A stretch of 64,000 nt of DNA from Phascolarctos cinereus. Lineage: Eukaryota; Chordata; Mammalia; Diprotodontia; Phascolarctidae. The stretch covers positions 4,019,001-4,083,000 of the forward strand of contig NW_018344001.1 of NCBI RefSeq assembly GCF_002099425.1, read 5' to 3'. The notes beneath the pieces are model-generated. The model saw nothing but the letters and a program-made list of their open reading frames with translations. It was not told where the DNA came from and did no database searches. A program made the position numbers and the translations under genes. Every line of letters starts with the position of its first letter. The first letter of the stretch is position 1. Below are positions 33,528-43,492 of this stretch, in pieces.

Positions 33528-33902
33528 GGGGTCCTCACAGAATCTTAGCATTGAAAGAGACCTCAGTGGCCAGCCCATACCGCCAAAAGCATCCCCAACC
33601 CAACAAGAAGTTACCCAGCCTCTGCTTAAAGACCTCACTGAGGGGGAGCATTCGGGGACGGCTCCGTGGTTAGGAGGTTTCTCCTTTCACAGAGGCTCGG
33701 TTTGCGTCTTTGGAGTATCAATCCATGGCTCCCAATTCTGTCCCATGGAGCCAAGGAGAACTAATCTGGGCTCTTGAAATGCCCAACCACATATACCACG
33801 ACCCCCTTAGCTGTCGCTTCTCTAGCCTAAATATTCCCAGTTCCTTCAACCAATCATCATATGACATGGACTCAAGTCCCCTCTTATCAGGCACTTTGGT
33901 GA

Positions 33903-34240
33903 CTTAGGTCTGGAGTCTGGAAGACCTGAGTTCCCATACGAGCTCTATAACCCTGAGCAAATCACTTACCCTCTAACTGTCCAAAGGGATAATGACAGCA
34001 ATGATGGCAGTGAGGATCAAACAACATGATACTTACAAAGTACACATGAGCTATATGAATGTTAGCTAGTGGTGAGCTAGTTAGTAGCAGCAGCTAGTTA
34101 GTTAACGTTAGTACTTTATAAATGTTAGTTATTAGTGAGCTAGTTAGTAGCAGCTAGTTAATGTTAGTACTATACAAATGTTAGTGGTGAGCTAGTTAGC
34201 AGTCACAGCTAGTTAGTTAATGTCAGTACTGTATAATGTG
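33903..34240 (+). mobile_element. MIR SINE nested in CR1/L3, tail expanded
   Basis: tctggagtctggaagacctg, aaccctgagcaaatcactta and agtgaggatcaaacaacatg are a normal MIR. After 34050 its tail is replaced by about three tandem units. Confidence 0.8.
34052..34240. repeat. Minisatellite, about 3 units of 55-63 bp
   Basis: Each unit reads roughly aaatgttag, gtgagctagttag, cagctagttag, aatgttagtactata. Units start near 34052, 34116 and 34172 and differ by small indels. The first unit begins with the MIR 3' sequence tgaatgttagct, so the array grew from the SINE tail. Confidence 0.88.
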
Positions 34241-34321
34241 CGTTGTCGTTGCCCTTATTCATCCAGAGTGCCCTCCTCTGGACATTTTCCAGCTTAATCA
34301 TGTCATTCCTAAAACATGGTG

Positions 34322-34391
34322 GGATCTGGGCACTTCTGTCCTGTTGCTCATGGGTTGTCTTAATGAGTGGCACCAAGACAGACCAAACTGG
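34322..34391 (+). repeat. Inverted-repeat arm 1
   Basis: Starts ggatctgggcacttctgtcc and includes ttgtcttaatgagtgg. About 58 of 70 bases match the reverse complement of 34936-35005. It lies in a roughly 90-bp insertion within the CR1/L3 copy. Confidence 0.9.
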
Positions 34392-34584
34392 GTAGGGTTA
34401 TATAGTTCAGGCCTAAACATGATATTTTGGGCATGCTCTGACCAGAGCAGAGTCCAGTGCGACCCCCACCTTCCTCATCCTGGACATCCTACTTTCTTAA
34501 TGTAACCTAAACTGACAGCCAGTACTGTGCTGTTGACCCACACTGAGGTAGCAGCTCCATAAACCCCCAGAGACATTTCCAATA

Positions 34585-34702
34585 CATTGTAAAGTCCTTG
34601 AGGGAAAGAACCATTTCATCTTTGTCTTCCTATTGCTAGCTCCTAACTCAGTTCCTGACCATAGTAGGCCTTTAATTAATGATTGTTGATTAATTTGTTA
34701 TT
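34585..34702 (+). mobile_element. L2 3' end nested in CR1/L3
   Basis: taaagtccttgagggaaaga, ctaactcagttcctgaccat, atgattgttgattaattt. Confidence 0.85.
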
Positions 34703-34935
34703 TCTAACCAAACCTTGCCCATCATATTCTTTCAAAGTTGATTTTTGAACCCAAATTATAAGAGTTTACATTGGTCCCTATTCATTTCATCTTTTAAAAG
34801 TTGACCTAATATTCTATCCTGCCCAGATCTTTTTCAGCTCTGACTTGTCAGAGCGTGAGTCATCCCCCTACTTTGTGTCAGCTAAAAATCAGAGAAGTTT
34901 GCCTTCTGTGCCATTATCTTATTCATACCCAGTGT

Positions 34936-35005
34936 CCAGCTTGGGCTGGTTCAGCGCCACTCATTAAGACAAGCCAGGAGCAACGGGACAGAAGCACCCA
35001 GATCC
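34936..35005 (-). repeat. Inverted-repeat arm 2
   Basis: Reverse partner of 34322-34391: ccactcattaagacaa and caacgggacagaagcaccca are visible on the plus strand. It lies outside the CR1/L3 copy. Confidence 0.9.
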
Positions 35006-35724
35006 TCAGCAGCTCTGAGGAAAACAGCTAACTAGAGTCAGTCTTTTAAAAGTGGCCTGGATCGCCTTCACCTCCTTAAGACACCCCGTACCAAAACCTC
35101 AAAAAACTTTCAGTCTGAAAAGTTCCCAGAGGGCTCACATTTCTTTTTCCTTAGCAAATAAAAGAAAAGACAAGAAGCTCTGATGGTATTTTTTTTTCCT
35201 GTTAGTCTCCGAATATCAGATATAGGGCAACCCTCTATGTATGTTTTTTCAGTCCCTTTCTAGAGATCTCCACTTCCTGTTTGAATATATTCTACAAAGA
35301 GTTAGAGACAGGATATTTATAGGACACAGCAAGCCTGTTGCTAGGCCTTTTGTATAAGGACTTAAAGGCTGAACACAAGTTTCTTTCCTTACCAAAAAAA
35401 AAAAGGAAAAAAAGATTACAGCCTTAGAAACCTCTAATCTTAGAAGTGATGCCAGCAAACTAGGATGGCTTTACTCAGATCCAGAAGTTTTCTTTCCAAA
35501 AGAAAAAAAAAAGTAACACAAAAACAGGGTCATCAGGATGAAAAGTTGCTAATGAAAAGGGACTTCTAAAGTACTTTGCTCAAGTAACAGATGGACACGA
35601 AGGAAAACTTTCTTGCTCTATCCATGGAAGGACTTTCATAGGTTCAGACCCTGGAGGGCAGATCTTAGATGTTTCAGAAAGGTCTAGAGGAAAGTCATCA
35701 GAATGGCTGTAAGAATGGAAGCAC
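35006..35724. other. No recognised feature
   Basis: A-runs at about 35394 and 35503; otherwise unrecognised. Confidence 0.45.
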
Positions 35725-35815
35725 CTTGACAGCAATGATTGCTCCCTATTACTTTTTGCACTTGTATCCTTAGAGCTTAGTACAACACCTAGCACACAGT
35801 AGGTGATAATTGATA
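35725..35815 (+). mobile_element. L2 3' end
   Basis: tccttagagcttagtacaac and cacacagtaggtgataattg. Confidence 0.8.
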
Positions 35816-35985
35816 GTCCAGTATAGTCCGGGACTCTTTGTGCCTGACCTGTGGTAGAACATTCCAAGCTCATCTTGGTCTGAGGAGGCACAGCGGACAC
35901 AGTGTCATTTGACTCTAGTGTAGTGATGTCATTTTGGTCCCCTTCGAGAAGGAAGGACAATAACCAATCAACCAACCAGCTAATT
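35816..35985 (+). mobile_element. Marsupial interspersed repeat, class uncertain
   Basis: cctgacctgtggtagaacat, agcggacacagtgtcatttg and tagtgatgtcattttggtcc, ending in an AACC-type repeat. I recognise the wording as dispersed in marsupials but cannot name the class. Confidence 0.5.
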
Positions 35986-35999
35986 GCTGGATTGATTGA

Positions 36000-36455
36000 T
36001 GGTGAAGAGCCCCACTCTCGTGCCATACGAGGAGCAGTTGAAAGAACTGGAGACATTTGCTGGGCTTGAAGAAGACTTAGCTAGGAATGGAGAGGAGCAT
36101 GTTGGACATGATAAGCTTTCTCCAAGTATTTGAAGTCTTGTCATGTGGATATGGAAGAGGCATGTTCTGCTTAGCCCAGAGCACCGAGAAGCCATGGGTA
36201 GAAGCTGGAAAGAGGCAGATTTGGTCTTGATCTTTGAAAACACAGCTTAGCAGTTAGAACTATCCAGAAGTGAAGTGGAAGGCTTCAGAAGGTTGGAGAT
36301 TCCTCTTCATGGGTTGACTTCAAGCAGAGGCCAGATGACTACACATCCTGCAGGTATGTTATGGAAAGATATTCTTTGCCAGGTTCAGCTGGAACATATG
36401 GCTATGGAGGTCCCTTCCCACTCTGAGGTTCTGCGACTCGATGAAGAGCATCACA
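36000..36455 (+). mobile_element. CR1/L3 LINE 3' end
   Basis: atacgaggagcagttgaaag at 36026 encodes YEEQLKEL, as in CR1 (YEERLREL). It is followed by gtatttgaagtcttgtcatg, ggaaagaggcagatttgg, aagcagaggccagatgacta and gtcccttcccactctgaggt. About 0.45 kb to the 3' terminus, frame broken. Confidence 0.85.
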
Positions 36456-36519
36456 TCCAACCCTCTTGTTGTTCTAGAACAATTTTCCTCCCAAGGAAAA
36501 CAAAAGCAGGCGTTGAATA

Positions 36520-36640
36520 ACAGGTCACATGTCAATAACATTTCCAGGTTTACAACCACATGAGGTCTGGAGTGCAAAGATTGTTACCCCTATTTTTACA
36601 GAAGAGGAAACTGAAATTGAGATATTGTCCATGCACAGCT
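36520..36640 (-). mobile_element. MIR SINE fragment
   Basis: gttacccctatttttacaga and gaggaaactgaaattgagat; cut by the next SINE. Confidence 0.7.
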
Positions 36641-36868
36641 ACTATTGGTGGTGGTTGTAGCTGTTCAGTCATTTCAGGTGTGTCCAACCCTTCATGACCC
36701 CATTTAGGGTTTTCTTGGCAAAGAAACTGGAGTGATTCACTATTTCCTTCTACAGCTCCTTTTACAGATGAGGAAACTGAGGCAAGCAGGCTAAAGTTAC
36801 TTGGCCAGGGTCACACAGCCAGTAAGTGTCTGAGGCTGAATTTGAACCTAGGTTTTCCTCACTCCAGG
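36641..36868 (-). mobile_element. RTE-tailed tRNA SINE
   Basis: ttcatgaccccatttagggt, ttttcttggcaaagaaactg, gatgaggaaactgaggcaag, cagggtcacacagccagtaa. Confidence 0.92.
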
Positions 36869-37160
36869 AAGGAGCCTTAAGGTTATCGTTTGTGTAAGGG
36901 GTGTGTTGCCCATGTAGGTTCCGTGGACATCCACATAGGTTTTTCTAAAAGGATTCTCAGAAAGGCAAGAAGAGAGGTTCCTTCTTCAAGGGAAACTGGT
37001 TCCTGACAGAAGGGGAGCATCTCTGCTCTCTTCATAGAAGGGAGAACCAGAATAGAAATGCATCTATCAGCTCTCCTGACTCCAGGCCTGGCACCCTATC
37101 CACTGTGCCGCCTAGCTGCTGGTGTTGTTGGTACCTGTGTTCAAATTTGGGTCTCCTACC
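36868..37160 (+). repeat. Local duplication, copy 1
   Basis: Block Y (36889-37075: catgtaggttccgtggacat, ctaaaaggattctcag, gcatctctgctctcttcat) is followed by block X, a reversed SINE head (tcctgactccaggcctggca, gtgccgcctagctgctggtg). Both recur at 38.3-38.6 kb in the other order. Confidence 0.85.
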
Positions 37161-37194
37161 TTTGGGTCCAGCACTCTTGCCATTATGTTATTCA

Positions 37195-37600
37195 AGAAGA
37201 CATGGTTCTGAATCCAGGCGCTGCCATTTGCTATCTGTATGGCTTGGGTAATTGATCAATTGACAGACATGTATTTATAACCTACCATGTGCCAAGCACT
37301 TTGTCAAGTAATGGGGATAGGAAGACAAAAATTAAAAAGTCCCTAGTAGCACCATGCCTGGTACATAGGAGGTACTTAATAAATGCCTTATCAATCTTTA
37401 TCTCTCACCCTATGCTCAAGGTGCTTACAGTTCACTTCAAAAAGATCTGGGGGATTATCAATGATATTATAGAGGGGGAAAAAAGCACATGTAAATATTG
37501 GTTGTAAGTCCCTTGATCTCTCTGCGCCTCCAGTTCTGCTTGATAAAATGAAGGGGGTGGGTTTCTTGGCAGCTCAAACTCCAGGATCCCGTGATCTTGG
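37195..37600 (+). mobile_element. MIR3 SINE, split by L2
   Basis: Left part: ctgaatccaggcgctgccat. Right part from about 37503: tcccttgatctctctgcgcc and ggatcccgtgatc. Confidence 0.65.
37252..37435 (-). mobile_element. L2 3' end with an opposite L2 piece inside
   Basis: taccatgtgccaagcacttt (minus L2) leads to aaaaagtccct at 37346. Then ccatgcctggtacataggag and tacttaataaatgccttatc are plus-strand L2 (37347-37408). Minus L2 resumes with ctcaaggtgcttacagttca. Confidence 0.75.
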
Positions 37601-37700
37601 AGATGTGATTTCACTTCCCTAGGTCTCCGCTTCCTTATCTACAAAATGAGAGAGTTGCACAAGGTGGCCTCTGAGACATGGAATGTTAGCTCTGGATTGA
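37601..37700 (+). mobile_element. MIR3 SINE 3' half
   Basis: ccgcttccttatctacaaaa, gcacaaggtggcctctgaga. Confidence 0.75.
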
Positions 37701-38041
37701 TGGTCTCAGTGTTCACTGTTGCCTCCTGTCCTTGAAAACTCCAGCATTAATGCCCTGCCTAGATCTTAATTCTACGCAGACAACAATCCATGAAAGATAC
37801 TCATGCTGGTTTTACCAGTGATAGTTTTTTCATATTCTGAGGAGGTGCTTAATAAACTGATTAATCGATGGAACAGGATAGAGACAGATAATAAAACTTC
37901 TTAGAGGAAGAGATATCCTTAACTCCTCTGGAAATTTTCCCATTGAAGTATAGGTGTCTGCAGATACACATTTATATAAATCTACGGACCTAATGTATAC
38001 AATTTCCTTTTGTAGCATATAAACACTTACACACATCTCAA

Positions 38042-38235
38042 TAGATCATTCAATTGACAGGTCAATCAGTAAGCATTTAGTAAGTGTCTATTATGTGTCA
38101 GGCACTAAGCTAATTTCTAGCAGTGTCTATTAAGTGCTAACTGTGTGCCAGGCACTATGCTAACTACTAAGGAAGTGAAGGAAAAGCAAACAGTCCTTTT
38201 CCACAAGGAGCTCACATGCTAAAGGAAACATCATG
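38042..38235 (-). mobile_element. L2 3' end, doubled
   Basis: ctattatgtgtcaggcacta at 38090 and ttaagtgctaactgtgtgcc at 38131 are two copies of the same terminal block, followed by one cacaaggagctcacatgcta. Either one L2 entered another or a short tandem duplication occurred. Confidence 0.75.
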
Positions 38236-38257
38236 AATATATATATATATATATATC
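38236..38257. repeat. (AT)n
   Basis: About ten AT units directly after the L2 piece. Confidence 0.95.
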
Positions 38258-38299
38258 AAAAGCTTTTCACAGTGATGGGACAGAAAATACTATAGGGAC

Positions 38300-38625
38300 A
38301 TAGATTTGTCAGCTCTCCTGACTACAGGCCTGGCACTCTATTCACTGTGCCACCTAGCTGCTGGTGTTGTTGATACCTGTGTTCAGATTTGGAAGAAGTC
38401 TTAGAATTTGTTCATTTGTGTAAGGTGTGTGTGTGTTGCTCATGTACGTTGTGTGGACATTCACATAGATTATTTTTTCTAAAAAGATTCTCAGAGGAGC
38501 ATGAAGAGATATTTCTAGAATCTCCACCACCCCTCTTCAAGGGAGACTTTGATTTCTGACAGGAGGGGGAGCAGCTCTGCTCTTCTCATAGAGGGGAGTA
38601 CAAGAATAGAATTGCTTTGACCAGC
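38300..38625 (+). repeat. Local duplication, copy 2 (permuted)
   Basis: Here block X comes first (38311-38380: tcagctctcctgactacagg, tgccacctagctgctggtgt) and block Y second (38400-38620: catgtacgttgtgtggacat, ctaaaaagattctcag, gcagctctgctcttctcat). Block Y carries a 15-bp extra piece relative to copy 1. Confidence 0.85.
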
Positions 38626-39190
38626 TCCCCTAAATATTGCTAATCTAGGGAATGAGTTTTGGTTACAGCCACTTTTCCTGGCCATTATCCACTACTGGGG
38701 GAAGGGGTATCCCAAGCTTAATCCAAAGACTGACTCCCCACTATATGCTAGATACAAAAAGAGCATCACAAATATTGAATAGATAACAAACCCATTTTTC
38801 CAAGCTGATAGCAATCAGTAAATGGTAATCAAAGAAGTTTTAAAGATTAAAATATACCAGACTATATGCAGGGTGAATGAACCCTCCCATTGGGAGTGAG
38901 ATATTTCAGTTCATCTGAGAAGGAATCCTCAATCTTATCCTAGTAGAAAATTTCTGAAGTCCCAACCAGATGGAAATAGGTATGTCTTTTAGGCACCAAC
39001 TCCTTTATACATGATCTTCTTCCCAGTCTTTCTTTCCCTAAAGAGAGCCTGGAATTGGGTGTGTTCTCTTTTGAGACCAGAAACCAGCCAAAAACAGTTC
39101 TCACCTTTCCAGTTCTCCATAATTCCACCTTTCATGTAGGCAGGGAGTATAACTATTCTCTCCACTAATGAGGAGCCTAACTGTGTTGTA
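38626..39190. other. No recognised feature
   Basis: Unrecognised; a 62-residue minus-strand frame at 38940-39128 has no known similarity. Confidence 0.4.
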
Positions 39191-39267
39191 TAGATAATAT
39201 ATTAATATTAATATATCGATTAATAATATGTGTGTACTATATAAATTATATATTTGGAAGATTGTCT

Positions 39268-39508
39268 CTATATAATAGTTTGCATTTGCATAGCATTTTA
39301 AGGTTTGCAGAATATTCTATATACATAATTTCATTTGAGGATTGCTACACTCATTTGAGGTGGGGACTATTATTAGCTCCATTTTAGAAACAAATAAATA
39401 AAGATTCAGAGAGCTTTTATGCCACTGCTGGCAAGTGTCTAAGGCAGAATTGTAATTTAGATCTTGTTCAGTCTAATTCTAGTGCTCTACCACTGCACTA
39501 TGATGCCT
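39268..39508 (-). mobile_element. MIR SINE
   Basis: atttgcatagcattttaagg, tattagctccattttagaaa, gtgctctaccactgcactat. Preceded by A/T-only sequence at 39191-39265. Confidence 0.8.
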
Positions 39509-40490
39509 TGTGATGACCTCTCCAAGTATACTGCAGAGATATTGATTTAGAAAGAGGGAAAGTTGATGATTCCAGAGAGGATGAGAAATCTGAAGTTCAA
39601 AAAAATCTACTGAAAGAAATTCTGGAAAAAAATTCAGTATGTGGTGCTGGCATTTAAAATTGGGTTCCCTGGAAGGCAGCCAACAATTTCCCTGTGACCA
39701 CATTTCTCACAGAAATTCCAAGGAGGAGATTCACTGTGATGACTAATGCTGAACTGATATGCCATGAAGATACCAACACCACATATGATAGAAAGTTATC
39801 TGGTGGATTTTCCTCCATCCTTCACCCCACCCCAAATATCAGTCTAATCCTTGGACAGAACATTAAATATGAATCAAGAAAAGCAGGTAGAGGTGGGAAA
39901 TCTATCCATGGTGTGAAGAGAGTCTCTTCAGAAGATATTTATACTATTGTCCTGTGGGGTGTCCTTGACCAGGCTAAATGCCTTTATTATGTGTAAGGAG
40001 GCTTAGAAAATTAATAAACTCCTCTTCAGTCATTTGAAGTAAGTGATAAAATGCTAAGCTCTCATACCTTAAGCAGATGAGGACACATCTCAATCAGACA
40101 ATCCAATATAAACTTTAGAATAAGTATGGGAAAAGTCCTTGATCAATCAGAGTTGAGAAAAAGTGTTCAAAGTGAAGAAACTTGGAAATACCCATTGACA
40201 ACTTTGTAAAGCCAGAGAACTAAAACCAAAGAGATTCCATCAAGTGAAGAGGAGATGTTTTAGCTAAACCCTTGAGAAGGAATTGACTGGGGTGAGGTAA
40301 GGAGTAAGCTCAAGCCTTGGTCTTAGACCCCACAAACTTCAATGGTCTGGAGGACTTCCCTTCTTCCCATCAATGTCCTAGCCAAATCTGAAGATCAGCT
40401 GAGGGCAGTGTCTGCATTGGGAGACAAGGACAGACTGAGCACAGATACAAGGCTATACGAAGAGCCGGCCAGAAGAACTTCATTCTAAAG
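39509..40490. other. Unrecognised 1 kb
   Basis: Holds a 100-residue plus-strand frame (39694-39996, ending QAKCLYYV) without recognisable domain, and no repeat mark. Chance or an unknown old repeat are both possible. Confidence 0.4.
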
Positions 40491-40494
40491 CGAG

Positions 40495-40855
40495 CCCCTA
40501 CCACTACTACCTATTACCCCAAACTTGTCTCTGTCTCTTTTTTAATAAGGGAAGAAATTTAATAAAGCTCCTTTTCTTCTGATTCAAAATTTACCTATCC
40601 TCAATCTATTATTACTAACCTTATTTGAAAGGAGAGAAAGTCAAACTTCCTTTCTCCTTTTCATCCATCCATCTTTCATTCCTTTCCTTTTTCCTTCCTT
40701 TCTTCCTTCTTTTTTGCTTGCTTGCCTTTCCTATTTCTCTCTTTTTTCTCTTTTCTCCTTTTCTTTCTTCATTTTTATTTTTCTCTCCTTTTTTTCTTTT
40801 CCCTTTTTACATTTATTCTCTCTTTCTTTCCCTCTCTTTCTTTCTTCCTAAGGGA
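40495..40855 (+). repeat. Local direct duplication, copy 1, with CT tract
   Basis: ctacctattaccccaaactt, gtctctgtctctt, aataaagctccttttcttct, gattcaaaatttacctatcc, then a (TTCC/TTTC)n tract (40650-40850). Closely matches 42047-42530. Confidence 0.88.
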
Positions 40856-41571
40856 AGAGTCTTGATGAGTCCAGTAAAGGGACTGCCAAGAACTGTGAAC
40901 TGCCCCTTTGTCACATGTGCTAAGCTTGACCCCACCTTCTTCTGGACTTTGTATGTACTAGTGGAAGGGTGTATCCCAGATTTGGGGCAGAGGAGGAGAG
41001 GAGAAAATGGAATATTTGTACCAACTGTACTGACTATGCTGCCTGGTAAAATATCTCGTTTTAAAGGCTAATTAAATCTATCAGACTAATTAATAATCAA
41101 CTAGCAATCATGGCTAGGAAACACACCTATGGGGGCTCTAAGCCAACAACACTAGAAAATCATGCATGATGCCTTCAGACTAAAGCCTTTAAAAGACATA
41201 GTAGTCCTTTCTCTGAAAAACCTGACTTGCCAGGGAGAGTGGTAGTTGAGGTAAAGACCCCCAGAATCTATGGCCAGCTTTGCTCCTGGGGATTGAGTGC
41301 ATTGGTGTAAGTGGACATTGGGATAAGAATTTCCACCCACCACCTATAAAGCTTAGAAAGGCTTTATAACAAGGTATTACCCATGACCAACATAATTTCA
41401 GAGGATGAAGATGAGCATTCCATGGGTCGATATTCATTATGCCTTCAGTCTTCTTTGCTCATATCCCAACACCTTCATTGTGCTTTATTACAAAGGACCC
41501 AAACGTGCCTCTGAGTCTACTGCTTGGGACAGAGGGAGAAGTGCAGGCTGAACACTTAGGAGACGGAGGCT
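40856..41571. other. No recognised feature
   Basis: Non-repetitive in this window; contains a TATA-like cctataaagc at about 41343. No gene evidence. Confidence 0.4.
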
Positions 41572-41715
41572 TACATCGTGCTTGTCTTCTTTACTTCCTG
41601 TATAACCTTGGGCAAGTCACGTTATTTTTCCAGGCTTTAGTTTCTCATTTGTGCAATGAAAGGATTAATCCAGAAGGTCTCTAACATCTCTTCTAGCTTT
41701 GAATCTATATTCCTC
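41572..41715 (+). mobile_element. MIR3 SINE
   Basis: cctgtataaccttgggcaag, ccaggctttagtttctcatt, gtctctaacatctcttctag. Confidence 0.85.
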
Positions 41716-41754
41716 TGCTGTCATTTCCTTAAACCTTGGAGGACTGGGGCATAC

Positions 41755-42070
41755 ACATAAGATTTCATCTTTGCAGGGACTCCATGTATGAAAACTCCCT
41801 CCATACATGCAGACAGTGATTCAGCTTCAGCTTAGTGTTGGGTTTTGCTTTTTTTCTTTTTAATCTCCAGTGTTTGGCACAGTGCCTAACACATGACAAG
41901 GGCTTCATAAATACTCATTGATTGACTGAGTTATTGATTGGACAGTTCCCTGATGATAATGAGAAATTATGTGGCTTGTCCAGGGTCATAGAACCAGTGG
42001 GAGCACTGCAATTTGAACCCAGGTGCTCCTAACTCTGAGGCTAGCCTGCCTACCTATTACCACCAACTTG
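41755..42070 (-). mobile_element. CORE-SINE split by L2
   Basis: The left part holds the reversed tail (gaaaactccctccatacatg, cagacagtgattcag). The right part (41946-42070) holds the reversed core gcttgtccagggtcatagaa and head ctaactctgaggctagcc. Confidence 0.65.
41850..41945 (+). mobile_element. L2 3' end nested in CORE-SINE
   Basis: tttggcacagtgcctaacac, gggcttcataaatactcatt. Confidence 0.85.
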
Positions 42071-42535
42071 CCTCTGTCTCTTTTCTTATGAGAGAAGAAA
42101 TTCAATGAAAGCTTCTTTTTTTCTGATTCAAAAGTGACCTATCCTCCATCTTTGATTACTCACCTGATTTGAAACTAGGGAAAATCAGACTTACTTATTT
42201 CTATCCATCTATCCATCATTCCTTTCCTTTCTCCTTTCTTTCTTGCTTGTTTTCATTTCTTTCTCTGTTTCCTTATTTTCTATTTTTCTTTCTCTCTTCA
42301 TCTTTATTTCTCTCTCTTTTCTTTCTTTCTACATTTATTTCTCTCTCTTTGTTTCTTTCTTTCTTCCTTCCTTTCATCCTCTTTGTTTCTTCCTTGTTTG
42401 CTTTTTCCTCTTTTTCTTTCTTTTCTCTATTTTTCTCTGTATAGTTTTCTCTTTCTATCTGTATTTCTTTCTTTTTCTTTATTTCTTCCCTCCTTCCTTC
42501 TATCTATCCTTCCATCAATCCTTCCTTTCTTGACT
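42047..42535 (+). repeat. Local direct duplication, copy 2, with CT tract
   Basis: gcctacctattaccaccaac, ttgcctctgtctctt, gattcaaaagtgacctatcc, then a pyrimidine tract (42195-42530) longer than in copy 1. Frames in the tract are artefacts. Confidence 0.88.
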
Positions 42536-42540
42536 GCTTG

Positions 42541-43490
42541 CTTACCTAAGCTTCTCTAGTCCAATCCCCAGCCTAGCTCATGTTCAGAACCAAATCATAG
42601 TCCTGGTGAGTACTGCTTAATCAATGGCTGTCATTCACCCTCCATTCAGATGGATCACTCATTCTCAATCCCCATTTCTATCAGAGTGCTTTCTATCATG
42701 CAAATGGTCCTAATTATGTTCAATGCAGAACAAACATTATCAAAGGACAGGGGGAAGGGGGGAGCCCACAACACAATATTTAGTGGAATGCATTTTAACT
42801 GAGCAATTTGTAAGGCCAGAACTACAGTAACCTGTAATAAATGTGAAGAGTATGAAACCCATGTTCGTATCGAATTAATATTTTATAGCTTCTAGGTCCT
42901 GTGTGGGCTGGCTGCTTCAGTGGAATGCCTTAGCACCATGGAAACGCAGGGAGATATTTTCTCTTAATTGTATGAATGCTTGACAGATAACAGTACAGTA
43001 CCATGGAATTAAGCTCTTCTAGCTGATGAATTCAGAGCAGCCTATAAACTGTTTTTTTTCTCTTGTTATTTTTATTTTATTTTAAACTTTACAACATCTG
43101 TCCTTGTCCACACAATCATTTCTAAAAAACATTAATGTCAGTTAGTATTGTATGTTCTGTATAATTATCATTAGACGGAGGAAGATATAGAGTTTTTTAA
43201 ATTAAAGATTTTATCCAAGTTCTTTAAAAAAGAAAAAAACAAACTGGTGAACTATGATTAAAACCTCTTCATGGTAAAAAAAAAATGTTTCTCTGTGAAG
43301 AAAGGGGGAAGGGGGAATCCTGCTAATTTCTTTTTTATTGCTCTACTATAATTCACCACACAATTGTTAACCTTAAAATCTGCTGCTAAAAGAAAGTTCT
43401 ATTTAGGTAAAGAGCATTATTTGTAACCATAAAAATGGAATACACATCAATCTTGGTTAGTCATAATCTTGAATGTATAGAAAGGGTCAT
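42541..43490. other. Unique stretch, possible conserved non-coding element
   Basis: No repeat marks across about 0.95 kb. 42690-43030 contains an octamer-like atgcaaat (42698), taattatg (42711), atcaaagg (42739) and an RE1-like ccttagcaccatggaaacgc (42929-42948). Regulatory meaning is inference only. Confidence 0.35.
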
Positions 43491-43492
43491 GT

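Larger units (their letters stand above)
33528..34868 (-). mobile_element. CR1/L3 LINE with three insertions
   Basis: In order: cattgaaagagacctcagtg, cagcctctgcttaaagacct, cagttccttcaaccaatcat; then after a MIR ccctcctctggacattttcc; after a 90-bp insert catgctctgaccagagcaga; after an L2 piece gatttttgaacccaaattat. All blocks follow the minus-strand CR1/L3 order, so this is one copy of at least 0.8 kb. Confidence 0.85.

Noticed and set aside
40495-40600. Possible LTR end with aataaa
   Set aside because: No paired LTR, primer-binding site or retroviral coding remnant was recognised; the polyadenylation-like site alone is not enough.
42169-42533. Phenylalanine/leucine/serine-rich frames that look like membrane segments
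   Set aside because: Translation of a TTTC/TTCC tract.
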